From assembly GCA_002413835.1 (NCBI GenBank), contig DHXU01000012.1, positions 1 to 63,526 on the forward strand: DNA of 63,526 nt. Direction: 5' to 3'. The notes beneath the pieces are model-generated. The model was given only the letters and a program-made list of their open reading frames with translations, searched no databases and was not told the origin of the DNA. The position numbers were made by a program, and so were the translations under genes. Shown in pieces: positions 32,626-39,802 of the stretch; within the stretch, counting starts at the first letter, position 1, and each line of letters opens with the position of its first letter. The stretch is from Candidatus Saccharibacteria bacterium UBA5148 (GTDB lineage: Bacteria > Patescibacteriota > Saccharimonadia > Saccharimonadales > UBA4665).

Positions 32626-33200
32626 GCCGAATCTTTCCGTTTTCGATACAGCGAAAGTAGTAAGGCTACTACGCCGTAGGTCAAAATGATTATCAAAGCA
32701 TGGATTTTGAAAATTAGGAGCGAAAGGCAAGCAGCGATGACAAGCCCCCACATGAGAGGATGTGTAACATGCTTGCTACCAATACGATATGCGTTTGCCA
32801 AAATTATTCCTGCAAGGGCAGGGATTAGGCCATCTAGATACTTGAGCACGTTTGTTTGATGCATGTAACCGAAGTAAACCCATGCGAACGCTGTCACCAG
32901 TGAAATTGCTGGCAACAGGTAGCTAATCGTTGCAACGAGCGCACCCGTAACTCCTCGCAACTGGTAACCGACATTTGAAACAATTGCAACTTGAGTAGCT
33001 CCCGGAAGGATCTGGGCGTAAGCGGCAGCGCCTTTCAGATCGACCGACGCTTCTTTTGGCATTATTTTTCCGAACTCTTTTTCAAGGAGAACCACGGTTG
33101 TCGACCAGCCTCCGAAAGAAATAGCTCCAGTCTTCAAAAATATCAATGCCATTTTCGAATACGGAATACTACTTTCATCGGTTGTTTTAGCTTGCTGCAT
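32622..33200 (-). CDS. chromate transporter family half-protein, N-terminal partner
   Basis: 192 residues. GAISFGGWSTTVVLLEKEF and YAQILPGATQVAIVSNVGYQLRG are the CHR motifs; about five helices. It forms a two-gene unit with the following half-protein. Codon use is visibly AT-richer than the genes before 31 kb. Divergent from the SAHH-like/cupin gene, with a 14-bp palindrome in between. Confidence 0.8.
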   Translation of the reverse strand: MQQAKTTDESSIPYSKMALIFLKTGAISFGGWSTTVVLLEKEFGKIMPKEASVDLKGAAAYAQILPGATQVAIVSNVGYQLRGVTGALVATISYLLPAISLVTAFAWVYFGYMHQTNVLKYLDGLIPALAGIILANAYRIGSKHVTHPLMWGLVIAACLSLLIFKIHALIIILTYGVVALLLSLYRKRKDSA

Positions 33201-33220
33201 TACTAATTAATATATCAAAT

Positions 33221-33234
33221 GATTATGCATAATC
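33221..33234. promoter_or_regulatory. 14-bp palindrome between divergent genes
   Basis: GATTATGCATAATC is a perfect palindrome in the 107-bp region between the chromate transporter pair (minus) and the SAHH-like gene (plus). Candidate operator for one or both. Confidence 0.4.
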
Positions 33235-33307
33235 TCGTTTTGCATGATACTGTTTAGTATTATATAGGGTATAAATTCTGTTTGTCTGTGGTAATTGGGG
33301 GAGATAC

Positions 33308-34816
33308 ATGTCGATACTTTCAAATACACTCGCGAGTTATACGGCAAAGAAGCCAATCCACAGAAAAATAGTGATTTGTACCCATGCCAAACACTCATGT
33401 GTCGAGCTGTGCCGGTCTTTACTTAAGCTCGACACCGAAATCATATTCTACCCTGTGGATTACAGCAAAGAATCAGAAGTCATAGATGAATTATTATCTC
33501 TTGGCGTAGAAGTTATTGAGCAACCTGAAAAAATTATAGCCACAATTGAGTCAGCTGACTGCGCAATTGAAGATGGTGCTAGGATTAGTAAGATTATTGA
33601 TAAATACCATGTCAAGGTTCGCAAGGGCTTCTATTCAGTCGAACAAACATCGGGAGGTATTCGCTATTTCGAAGAACATCCACCTGCATACCCAGTTATT
33701 AATGTCGCAATGTCTCCGGTAAAGCTATATATCGAGAACAAACTAGCTACGCCTGAAGGTGTTCTGCAATGCTATTCGCAAGCAACGGGTTCGTTATTGA
33801 GCGGTAAAAATATATTAATCATTGGGTATGGCAGTATCGGTGAAGGGATTGCTCGATTAGCGCAAACAGTCGGGGCTCATGTGACTGTGTACGACACATT
33901 TGCCACCAGAAGGCTATTTGCAAAGCACCAGGGATATACAACAGTTGAGAAGCGAGAATTCGACCAGTGTCTATCGAGCCAAGATGTCATTTTTATGGCA
34001 ACAAATACCTATCAGGGAGATTTGATTGGTGTAAAACAGATTTTACTTATGAGCGATGGCATTAAAATTTGTAATGCTGGATCGGGCAGAGGCGAAATTG
34101 CCCTAGAGTTGCAGATTGAGGGTAGTTTTGATGCTCATGAATCGATTATCAATATTAATAAGCATGAGGGTAATTTACGGATACTGTGTAAGAAATTTGA
34201 GTCTACGAAAACCATAACGATTCTGGCAGAGGCCTTCCCGATAAATCTTCATTTCGGGGATGGTACATCCCATGATGCAATTGAAGTGGTCATGGCACTA
34301 TTGCTGCTTGCATTGCTTTCAGGACCACGCCAGAAGACCCCTGGTTTGCAGGCTTTGAGCAATGAGATTCAAGAAACAGTCGCCGAAATATCCCTGGCAA
34401 GCGGCTCGGATGTTTCTGAATTTAAGCCAACATATATCAAAACAAAACAGTTAAAGAAGATTACCAAAGCGTATGGTGAGATATATCCGTTTCATAATGA
34501 GTTAAGCAGTCGAGCAAATATATCTGTGGCGCGAGTTGTATTTCGGCCTGCCACTAAGACCAAAGGTCATTTTCATAAGCAGACACAAGAGTCTTATTTT
34601 GTTGAAAGCGGATCTGCGGATATATTAATTTGGCCTTCAGATGGCGAAAAGAAAATAGAAACCCATAAGATGGAATCGGGAGATTACTTGTTAGTACCTG
34701 AAAATTATTTTCATGATGTTCGTGTGACTTCAAAAGTAAACTTTGAATGTCTGGTCATAGCTTCACCACCATTTCAACCATGGGATCAATTTTTTAGGGA
34801 ACAGGAGCAAATTTGA
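33308..34816 (+). CDS. S-adenosylhomocysteinase-like dehydrogenase fused to a cupin
   Basis: 502 residues. The N-terminal and central part resembles SAH hydrolase: YPVINVAMSPVKLYIENKLATPEGV, then LSGKNILIIGYGSIGEGIARLAQ (NAD-binding GxGxxG) and ICNAGSGRGEIAL. Several catalytic residues typical of true SAHH cannot be confirmed. Residues about 395-500 are a cupin with HFHKQTQESYFVESGSADILI and VPENYFHDVRVTS, giving metal ligands His, His, Glu, His. Shine-Dalgarno sequence GGGGGAGA. SAHH and cupin in one chain is unusual. It overlaps the next gene by four bases. A role in modifying a nucleoside or similar small molecule is inference. Confidence 0.75.
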   Translation: MSILSNTLASYTAKKPIHRKIVICTHAKHSCVELCRSLLKLDTEIIFYPVDYSKESEVIDELLSLGVEVIEQPEKIIATIESADCAIEDGARISKIIDKYHVKVRKGFYSVEQTSGGIRYFEEHPPAYPVINVAMSPVKLYIENKLATPEGVLQCYSQATGSLLSGKNILIIGYGSIGEGIARLAQTVGAHVTVYDTFATRRLFAKHQGYTTVEKREFDQCLSSQDVIFMATNTYQGDLIGVKQILLMSDGIKICNAGSGRGEIALELQIEGSFDAHESIININKHEGNLRILCKKFESTKTITILAEAFPINLHFGDGTSHDAIEVVMALLLLALLSGPRQKTPGLQALSNEIQETVAEISLASGSDVSEFKPTYIKTKQLKKITKAYGEIYPFHNELSSRANISVARVVFRPATKTKGHFHKQTQESYFVESGSADILIWPSDGEKKIETHKMESGDYLLVPENYFHDVRVTSKVNFECLVIASPPFQPWDQFFREQEQI

Positions 34817-35172
34817 TACTACCAGTCGATAATTTACTTGAATGGGCGAGTGCTAAGCTGGAATATAACGACATACAACAGGAAATAGAGGAGACGCCCG
34901 TCGCTTTTAACCTTGGCACTGAAAGTGCTGTCGGTAAACTGTTAGAGACTGCAACTAGTTCTGCACGGTTTGATATGAAATATATAGACGAGACAGTTAA
35001 ACGTGTTCGCAATCTTTTCCGAACTATTCTGAACAATCCTGATGTTCCAGTGCAGTCCGTGAAGTTATCAGAAGGTGACGTGCTATTTTTTGATAATGTG
35101 AGGACACTGCACGCTAGGAATAAGTATAGTGACCCTAATCGAGTAAGTCTACGTGTCCGTATGGCGAGGTAA
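34813..35172 (+). CDS. C-terminal fragment of a TauD/TfdA-like Fe(II)/2-oxoglutarate dioxygenase
   Basis: 119 residues from a TTG that overlaps the preceding stop (TTGA). The end of the chain, LSEGDVLFFDNVRTLHARNKY, matches the distal His and the following Arg region of TauD-type enzymes. The N-terminal half with the HxD iron-binding motif is absent, so catalysis by this chain alone is unlikely. It may be a truncated relic kept by translational coupling, or a subunit that works with another protein. No in-frame stop is inside the fragment. Confidence 0.5.
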   Translation: MILPVDNLLEWASAKLEYNDIQQEIEETPVAFNLGTESAVGKLLETATSSARFDMKYIDETVKRVRNLFRTILNNPDVPVQSVKLSEGDVLFFDNVRTLHARNKYSDPNRVSLRVRMAR

Positions 35173-35184
35173 TTGGACTGAAGT

Positions 35185-35814
35185 ATGACCGAGAGGTATT
35201 TTACTCAAGGTGATTGTGTTGAGCTTCCGGTATATGAAGGCCCCGGCTTGCTTATTTCAGGAGTTAAATCGACGACTTGGAATTCAACAGCTGTAGAGCC
35301 GGTAGAGGAAGCAGCTATGAATCTCCGTAGCAATAAACAGTTACTCGCAATGTCGGCTGTGGATGGTAGACTAACCAATATTATGGACGGACTAGCCCTG
35401 ACATTTTCACGGCACCTCAGAGATAACAGGTACGCTAAGAACGGTTTTGACGGTCCAGCGTGTATAACTAGCATCGCTCCACCATTGCCTCCTAAGGAGT
35501 GCGTAAGAATGCCACACTTGGTTGCTACCCAGTTTTCGCCGGTGCTCGGTGACACTATCATTTGGGAACTGCAAACTGAAAGGGAAGCTGAAGAATGGCT
35601 GGGAGGACCATTAACTGGTCAGGATTTTGTTGAAGGCAATTTGGGGAGAATTATTAAACTTCGCCAGGAAATTCGAAGTGGAAAACTTGCAAAGACAGAA
35701 CAAGAAAAGGAATTACAATATAACCTCTCAAAGGGCAGGTACTTGTCAATATTATTTGTATATCAACATATCGACTTGTTCAAAAACATGTTTGACGAAA
35801 CGAAACTAGAATAA
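35185..35814 (+). CDS. unknown protein, 209 aa
   Basis: Starts 13 bases after the preceding gene, same direction. Soluble, no signal peptide or helix. Visible features: VYEGPGLLISGVKSTTWNSTAVEP, LTNIMDGLALTFSRHLRDNRY, ITSIAPPLPPKECVRMPHLVATQFSPVLGDT (Pro-rich), and a Lys/Glu-rich helical C-terminus. I recognise no family. It ends exactly at the left copy of the 19-bp direct repeat, its stop codon being the first three bases of the repeat. Confidence 0.55.
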   Translation: MTERYFTQGDCVELPVYEGPGLLISGVKSTTWNSTAVEPVEEAAMNLRSNKQLLAMSAVDGRLTNIMDGLALTFSRHLRDNRYAKNGFDGPACITSIAPPLPPKECVRMPHLVATQFSPVLGDTIIWELQTEREAEEWLGGPLTGQDFVEGNLGRIIKLRQEIRSGKLAKTEQEKELQYNLSKGRYLSILFVYQHIDLFKNMFDETKLE

Positions 35815-35830
35815 TGCTTATGCTTGGTGC
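35812..35830. repeat. 19-bp direct repeat, left copy (att-like)
   Basis: TAATGCTTATGCTTGGTGC, identical to 39529-39547. The last six bases equal the 3' end of tRNA-Arg(TCT). Interpreted as the distal end of an integrated element. Between this copy and 35923 no gene is seen. Confidence 0.65.
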
Positions 35831-35922
35831 GCACTAGCAGACGAGTTGCGAACTGCCAGTGTAGGCTTTGACGAGTACAGAATGCGGAACCTTCAATCTA
35901 TCTTATTGTACTCACATTAACA

Positions 35923-36501
35923 CTAAATAACTTGTTCGACTTTATCGAGTTGCTCATATACAAATTCCATAGGTAGTCCAAATGATCCGGTATAGGATCC
36001 TTCAATCCTATCTATCAGAGTAAAACCCGGTGAGTCGTAGAATATGCCTAATGCACCGCTGCGTATTGCCGCATTATCGCTCTCTATGAGGCGCTGTAGG
36101 GTTTGCTGGCTGAATGTGCGGTAGGTGATACTGCTTTTTATTGTCTTTGTATTGTAGCCGGTTGTTTTGTTGTAAACACAGCATCCGGTATAAATATCAA
36201 TTGTTTTTCCACTCAGGTTCATTGCAGCAGCAAAAGGGTCGTCTCCGTGAGAAAGCTTGTTATATACATTTCCATTGGCATCAGCCGTCAGGGTATCGGC
36301 TGAAATGATAGTTGCATCGGGGTTTGTCTCGACAATTTTTGCGGCTTTACTTTCTGCCAGCTTTGCCACTCGCTCACCGACCGGCAGATTATCATATACG
36401 GTTTCATCGATGTAAGCCGGCTCTGTCTCGTAAGGTAATTTAGATTTATCAAATATGAACATTTTTAGAAACGATTCCGAGGCTAAGATTATGCTTGACA
36501 T
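35923..36501 (-). CDS. Maf-like nucleotide pyrophosphatase
   Basis: 192 residues. IILASESFLKMFIF (Maf begins with S-x-S-P-R), ATIISADTLTADANG (usual GADTVV), DIYTGCCVYNKTTG (usual TGxxV). Family members hydrolyse non-canonical NTPs and dTTP/UTP to monophosphates. The SPRR loop is degenerate (Ser-Phe-Leu-Lys), so substrate choice may differ. AAAAGGA precedes the ATG. Divergent from the 977-aa kinase fusion over 55 bp, both inside the 19-bp repeats. Confidence 0.75.
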   Translation of the reverse strand: MSSIILASESFLKMFIFDKSKLPYETEPAYIDETVYDNLPVGERVAKLAESKAAKIVETNPDATIISADTLTADANGNVYNKLSHGDDPFAAAMNLSGKTIDIYTGCCVYNKTTGYNTKTIKSSITYRTFSQQTLQRLIESDNAAIRSGALGIFYDSPGFTLIDRIEGSYTGSFGLPMEFVYEQLDKVEQVI

Positions 36502-36556
36502 GATTTAATATCCTTTTACAATTAACACAATAATTTAACTATCTTAACTGTATATC

Positions 36557-39490
36557 ATGCAACCAACCCCAGAATCAATGCGCGAATCAGAATTTGTGTT
36601 GCAAAACCCATTCGTTAATTCAGAGCGTGAGATCGGATATTTAACTACGGATATTGGTAAACTGGCTAATATGCACGTTGTTTTGCTAGGGATACCAGGT
36701 GCCGGAAAAACAACTTTAGCAAACGAACTTAGGCAATTAGATCCAGCTATTAATTATATTTCTCTCGGTGAAATAAGCAGAAACCTAGATCCTGCATCAT
36801 CGCATAAGAAAGAACTCGACAGACTATTTGCACTTGGTAAGCCTGTTGGATTGCCAGAACTGTTTCTTGATATTATCGAGCCCCACATCGACCGTGCATT
36901 AACGGATGGTCGCGGTTACATACTCGATGGAATACCAAAGAAAGAAGAGGAAATTGACCCACTTCTACAGTTCTTGAATGAAAAAGGTGCTGATCTCGAA
37001 ATGGTGGTCTCTTGCGAAGCTCCCCCGATGGTAGCCCATGGTCGTATTATCGAACGTTCTGCGCGCCAAGGCGAAGAAGATACGATGGAAATCTTCTTGA
37101 ACAGAACCAAAATATATCTTCGCGATTTAGACCTTTTCAAGTCACGCTTAACGAAAGACGGTGAAATACCTCTTTATATTGTTGATACTGACAAGCATTT
37201 GGCTGGTCCTTCGGCTCGGGCGCTAATCTATCTCGCAGGCGTTGAGAGTGCAGGAATAAAAGACCCTGAGAATAGCGGAATCTCTGAACAGCTTTTACTT
37301 CATAACAGCATCCGTACTGGCGACAGGGAGTCTGCTTTGAGGATAATCGGACCTAAATTTGATGATACATTCACAAATCTAGATTATGCAGCTGTGTGTG
37401 ATCCTGAAATTACGCCTGAAGACAGACAGGCTCAGATAGAGGGTGCTTATTTGCTGCTGGATGCTAAACTCCAAGATACACCACTGTTCCTTAAGCGACT
37501 CGCTAAAAACTATACCGACACAACTCTAGCAAGTATTGAGCATATATATGACAGTCTAGTTGAAGAAGTAGTGCTGCGTAAGGGCTCGGATTTTAGTCAA
37601 GATGATGTAATGGATATCTTTAGCCAGCAGTTAAATTTGAAAGAAAGAATTAAAGCACTGCAACATGAGGTAATGGCTGGGCAAAGTCTTAATAGCTTGA
37701 CTAGTCGTGAGATTGAAATCAATCAGGAAGAGCTTACGCATATCGAGAGCGTGTTAAAACGCCGAGCTGTTGCCAATGGTATTGACGAAAGTGACGTAAA
37801 CATACATGATCTTATGTCTCTCCAGCCACGCCTTTGGGGTCAATTGACATCGAACCAAATTCTTTTTGCCCCTGATTACAACTATCGCAGTAGTGCAAAT
37901 AGTATCCCTGAGTCGCACCATTCACTTTTGCCGTTTACTCACAATGAACGTCGAATGTCCGCAAATAGTATGGGGGAATATATTCCCTTTGTTGAAGCAG
38001 TCTCTGCGACCGAAAATACCTACAGTTCAACATTTGGTTTCATACATTTCGTAGGTATGGATAAAACTGGTGAAGCTTACGGGGTTGAATATCCTATCAT
38101 GATGTATGATAGGCGGCTACTCGATCTTGGTAGTGACACAATAAATGATGTTTTGATACTAACAGACGAATTTTATGGAAATCATGATCTTTGGCATAAT
38201 CTTGTACCCGTGTATTCAAAAAGCTTTATTCTACACCACCCAGATGCACCACTTAGCCATGGTGGTAGGCTTGATGTGTACAACAGTTTTGGTGAGGGGT
38301 TGCGAGCAGAGAAAGAAGAATATGAAATCGGGGTAGCAATGTCACATGCTCGTACACAGCTTGAGCGCTTCAAACTTGACGAGTCTGTTCGTACCCAGCA
38401 GGAATCACTTATTTTGACTGCCCTCGATAGATTAGCAGGATTACCAACAGAGCTATCAGGTGAATGTAGCAGCGAGGAAATTGAGAATATTGTTGACTAT
38501 CTTGCGTGCCGGGCTGCAACTAAAGCTTATAATGTTTTTCCAGATGGCGACCCAATATATACTCCAATCAAAGAGAAGTTGCTTGCGTTAGGCGTTAAGC
38601 CCATGCAGATTTCTGCTCATGATGTCGCTGATTTGTTCTATCGACAGGGATTAATACGCACAGCAACTGTTAATGAAACGCTTCCCGATGAAACTTTCCC
38701 AGCCGAGGCAGATAAATTACTCGCCATAAAAAACAGCTTTGAAATAGCCAATAAACTAATTCGGGACGGCGTAGATATTACTAGCGCCAAGCGTGAGTCT
38801 GGCGCAGAACATATCGTTGAAAGGTTAGATGCGTGGGGAGTTATAAACAAACTCTCAGAAGCGCCGGTGGTTGAGCTAGACGTATTACAGAAGAGTAGAT
38901 GGCTGGCTATTGTCGGTCCTCAACGCCAGCAACTGCGTGGCCACATGGAAAAGGTTCATGGCAAGCCAGGCTACCTGTTCAATGGTCAAACACTCACTGA
39001 GCCAAGAGATCTTGTCTTGTTACAGAAAAAGGCTATAGATAAGGACATGGGCGAGTATGAATATCGTGCCGAGGTTAGAAGTGAGAATCAGCGTCTGAGT
39101 TATGAAATCTACAGTCTTGTATTTGACGACGACCAAGAACTTCACAGAGAGAGTCGTACTGCCCTAAACTCATTACGAGAAAGCGATGACATAGGGCAGA
39201 GACTGTTTGCGCGTGAAGCTGTTGCCAAGCTAGATATGGTCATGGATGAGCTTGTAAGTAACACATATCGACCTATTGACGAACAAATTGAATACCTAGA
39301 GTCATTTTCGGATGCTTTAGGCGCGGCAGAAGCAGACACTTTGCAGGCAATATGTGCCCAAGTAGTTAGGATGATAATCGGAAGGTACAGAATACTTGGG
39401 GCTAGGGAACGGGATCATCAGAGAGTGCGTGGAGTAGATTATGCATCGGCAGCACAGACGCTGGCTGACGAAAACATGACTATTGTGTAA
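36557..39490 (+). CDS. 977-aa protein: adenylate-kinase-like domain fused to large unknown region
   Basis: Residues about 38-220 form an adenylate kinase-type domain: P-loop LLGIPGAGKTTLANE (44-58), ISLGEISR, GRGYILDGIPKKEEE (equivalent of the GFPR loop), and a short lid with RSARQGEED and RTKIYLRD arginines. The remaining 750 residues are soluble and match nothing I know. Marks in them: a central His-rich segment (TDEFYGNHDLWHNLVPVY, then FILHHPDAPLSHGG), Glu/Arg-rich helices, and an AIVGPQRQQLRGHM region. A nucleotide-sensing or modifying multidomain protein is inference. AT-rich codon use; followed by a terminator and the right copy of the repeat. Confidence 0.75.
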   Translation: MQPTPESMRESEFVLQNPFVNSEREIGYLTTDIGKLANMHVVLLGIPGAGKTTLANELRQLDPAINYISLGEISRNLDPASSHKKELDRLFALGKPVGLPELFLDIIEPHIDRALTDGRGYILDGIPKKEEEIDPLLQFLNEKGADLEMVVSCEAPPMVAHGRIIERSARQGEEDTMEIFLNRTKIYLRDLDLFKSRLTKDGEIPLYIVDTDKHLAGPSARALIYLAGVESAGIKDPENSGISEQLLLHNSIRTGDRESALRIIGPKFDDTFTNLDYAAVCDPEITPEDRQAQIEGAYLLLDAKLQDTPLFLKRLAKNYTDTTLASIEHIYDSLVEEVVLRKGSDFSQDDVMDIFSQQLNLKERIKALQHEVMAGQSLNSLTSREIEINQEELTHIESVLKRRAVANGIDESDVNIHDLMSLQPRLWGQLTSNQILFAPDYNYRSSANSIPESHHSLLPFTHNERRMSANSMGEYIPFVEAVSATENTYSSTFGFIHFVGMDKTGEAYGVEYPIMMYDRRLLDLGSDTINDVLILTDEFYGNHDLWHNLVPVYSKSFILHHPDAPLSHGGRLDVYNSFGEGLRAEKEEYEIGVAMSHARTQLERFKLDESVRTQQESLILTALDRLAGLPTELSGECSSEEIENIVDYLACRAATKAYNVFPDGDPIYTPIKEKLLALGVKPMQISAHDVADLFYRQGLIRTATVNETLPDETFPAEADKLLAIKNSFEIANKLIRDGVDITSAKRESGAEHIVERLDAWGVINKLSEAPVVELDVLQKSRWLAIVGPQRQQLRGHMEKVHGKPGYLFNGQTLTEPRDLVLLQKKAIDKDMGEYEYRAEVRSENQRLSYEIYSLVFDDDQELHRESRTALNSLRESDDIGQRLFAREAVAKLDMVMDELVSNTYRPIDEQIEYLESFSDALGAAEADTLQAICAQVVRMIIGRYRILGARERDHQRVRGVDYASAAQTLADENMTIV

Positions 39491-39501
39491 ATAATCGATA
39501 A

Positions 39502-39529
39502 AAAAGCACTCAATTCGTAGAGTGCTTTT
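39502..39529 (+). terminator. terminator of the 977-aa gene
   Basis: AAAAGCACTC/GAGTGCTTTT, 10-bp stem, eight-base loop, T-run at the end. It abuts the right copy of the 19-bp repeat. Confidence 0.75.
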
Positions 39530-39547
39530 AATGCTTATGCTTGGTGC
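39529..39547. repeat. 19-bp direct repeat, right copy, overlapping tRNA-Arg 3' end
   Basis: Same sequence as 35812-35830. Bases 39542-39547 are the last six of tRNA-Arg(TCT), including its CCA. The rest is the 3' flank of the tRNA. Site-specific recombinases commonly target tRNA 3' ends. Confidence 0.65.
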
Positions 39548-39618
39548 CCCGGGCTGGACTCGAACCAGCGACCTTAGGCTTAGAAGTCCTCTGCTCTATC
39601 CATCTGAGCTACCAGGGC
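39542..39618 (-). tRNA. tRNA-Arg(TCT)
   Basis: Acceptor GCCCTGG/CCGGGGC, anticodon loop CTTCTAA, encoded CCA. The anticodon stem has mismatches at its ends (G27-A43 and A31-G39), the rest pairs. The 3' end overlaps the integration repeat. Confidence 0.88.
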
Positions 39619-39635
39619 AGACACCAGACGGCTAT

Positions 39636-39710
39636 TGGTGCGGGTGCGGAGAGTCGAACTCCGCTCACCAGTTTGGAAAACTGGGATAATAACCGATATA
39701 CGACACCCGC
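39636..39710 (-). tRNA. tRNA-Gly(TCC)
   Basis: Acceptor GCGGGTG/CACCCGC, anticodon loop TTTCCAA in a CCAGT/ACTGG stem, encoded CCA. 17 bases from tRNA-Arg(TCT), probably co-transcribed. Confidence 0.93.
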
Positions 39711-39726
39711 ATGTCTACACATGCAA

Positions 39727-39768
39727 ACTCCAGCACGGTCAGTATATCAGATATACCTGTGCTGGAGT
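39727..39768 (-). terminator. long hairpin after the secreted-protein gene
   Basis: Outer 10-bp stem ACTCCAGCAC/GTGCTGGAGT and inner 7-bp stem GTATATC/GATATAC. On the minus strand it follows the stop at 39803 and precedes the tRNA pair. Confidence 0.6.
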
Positions 39769-39802
39769 AGGCGCCACTTGTAGGGGCTCGTGCGCTGATG
39801 TA

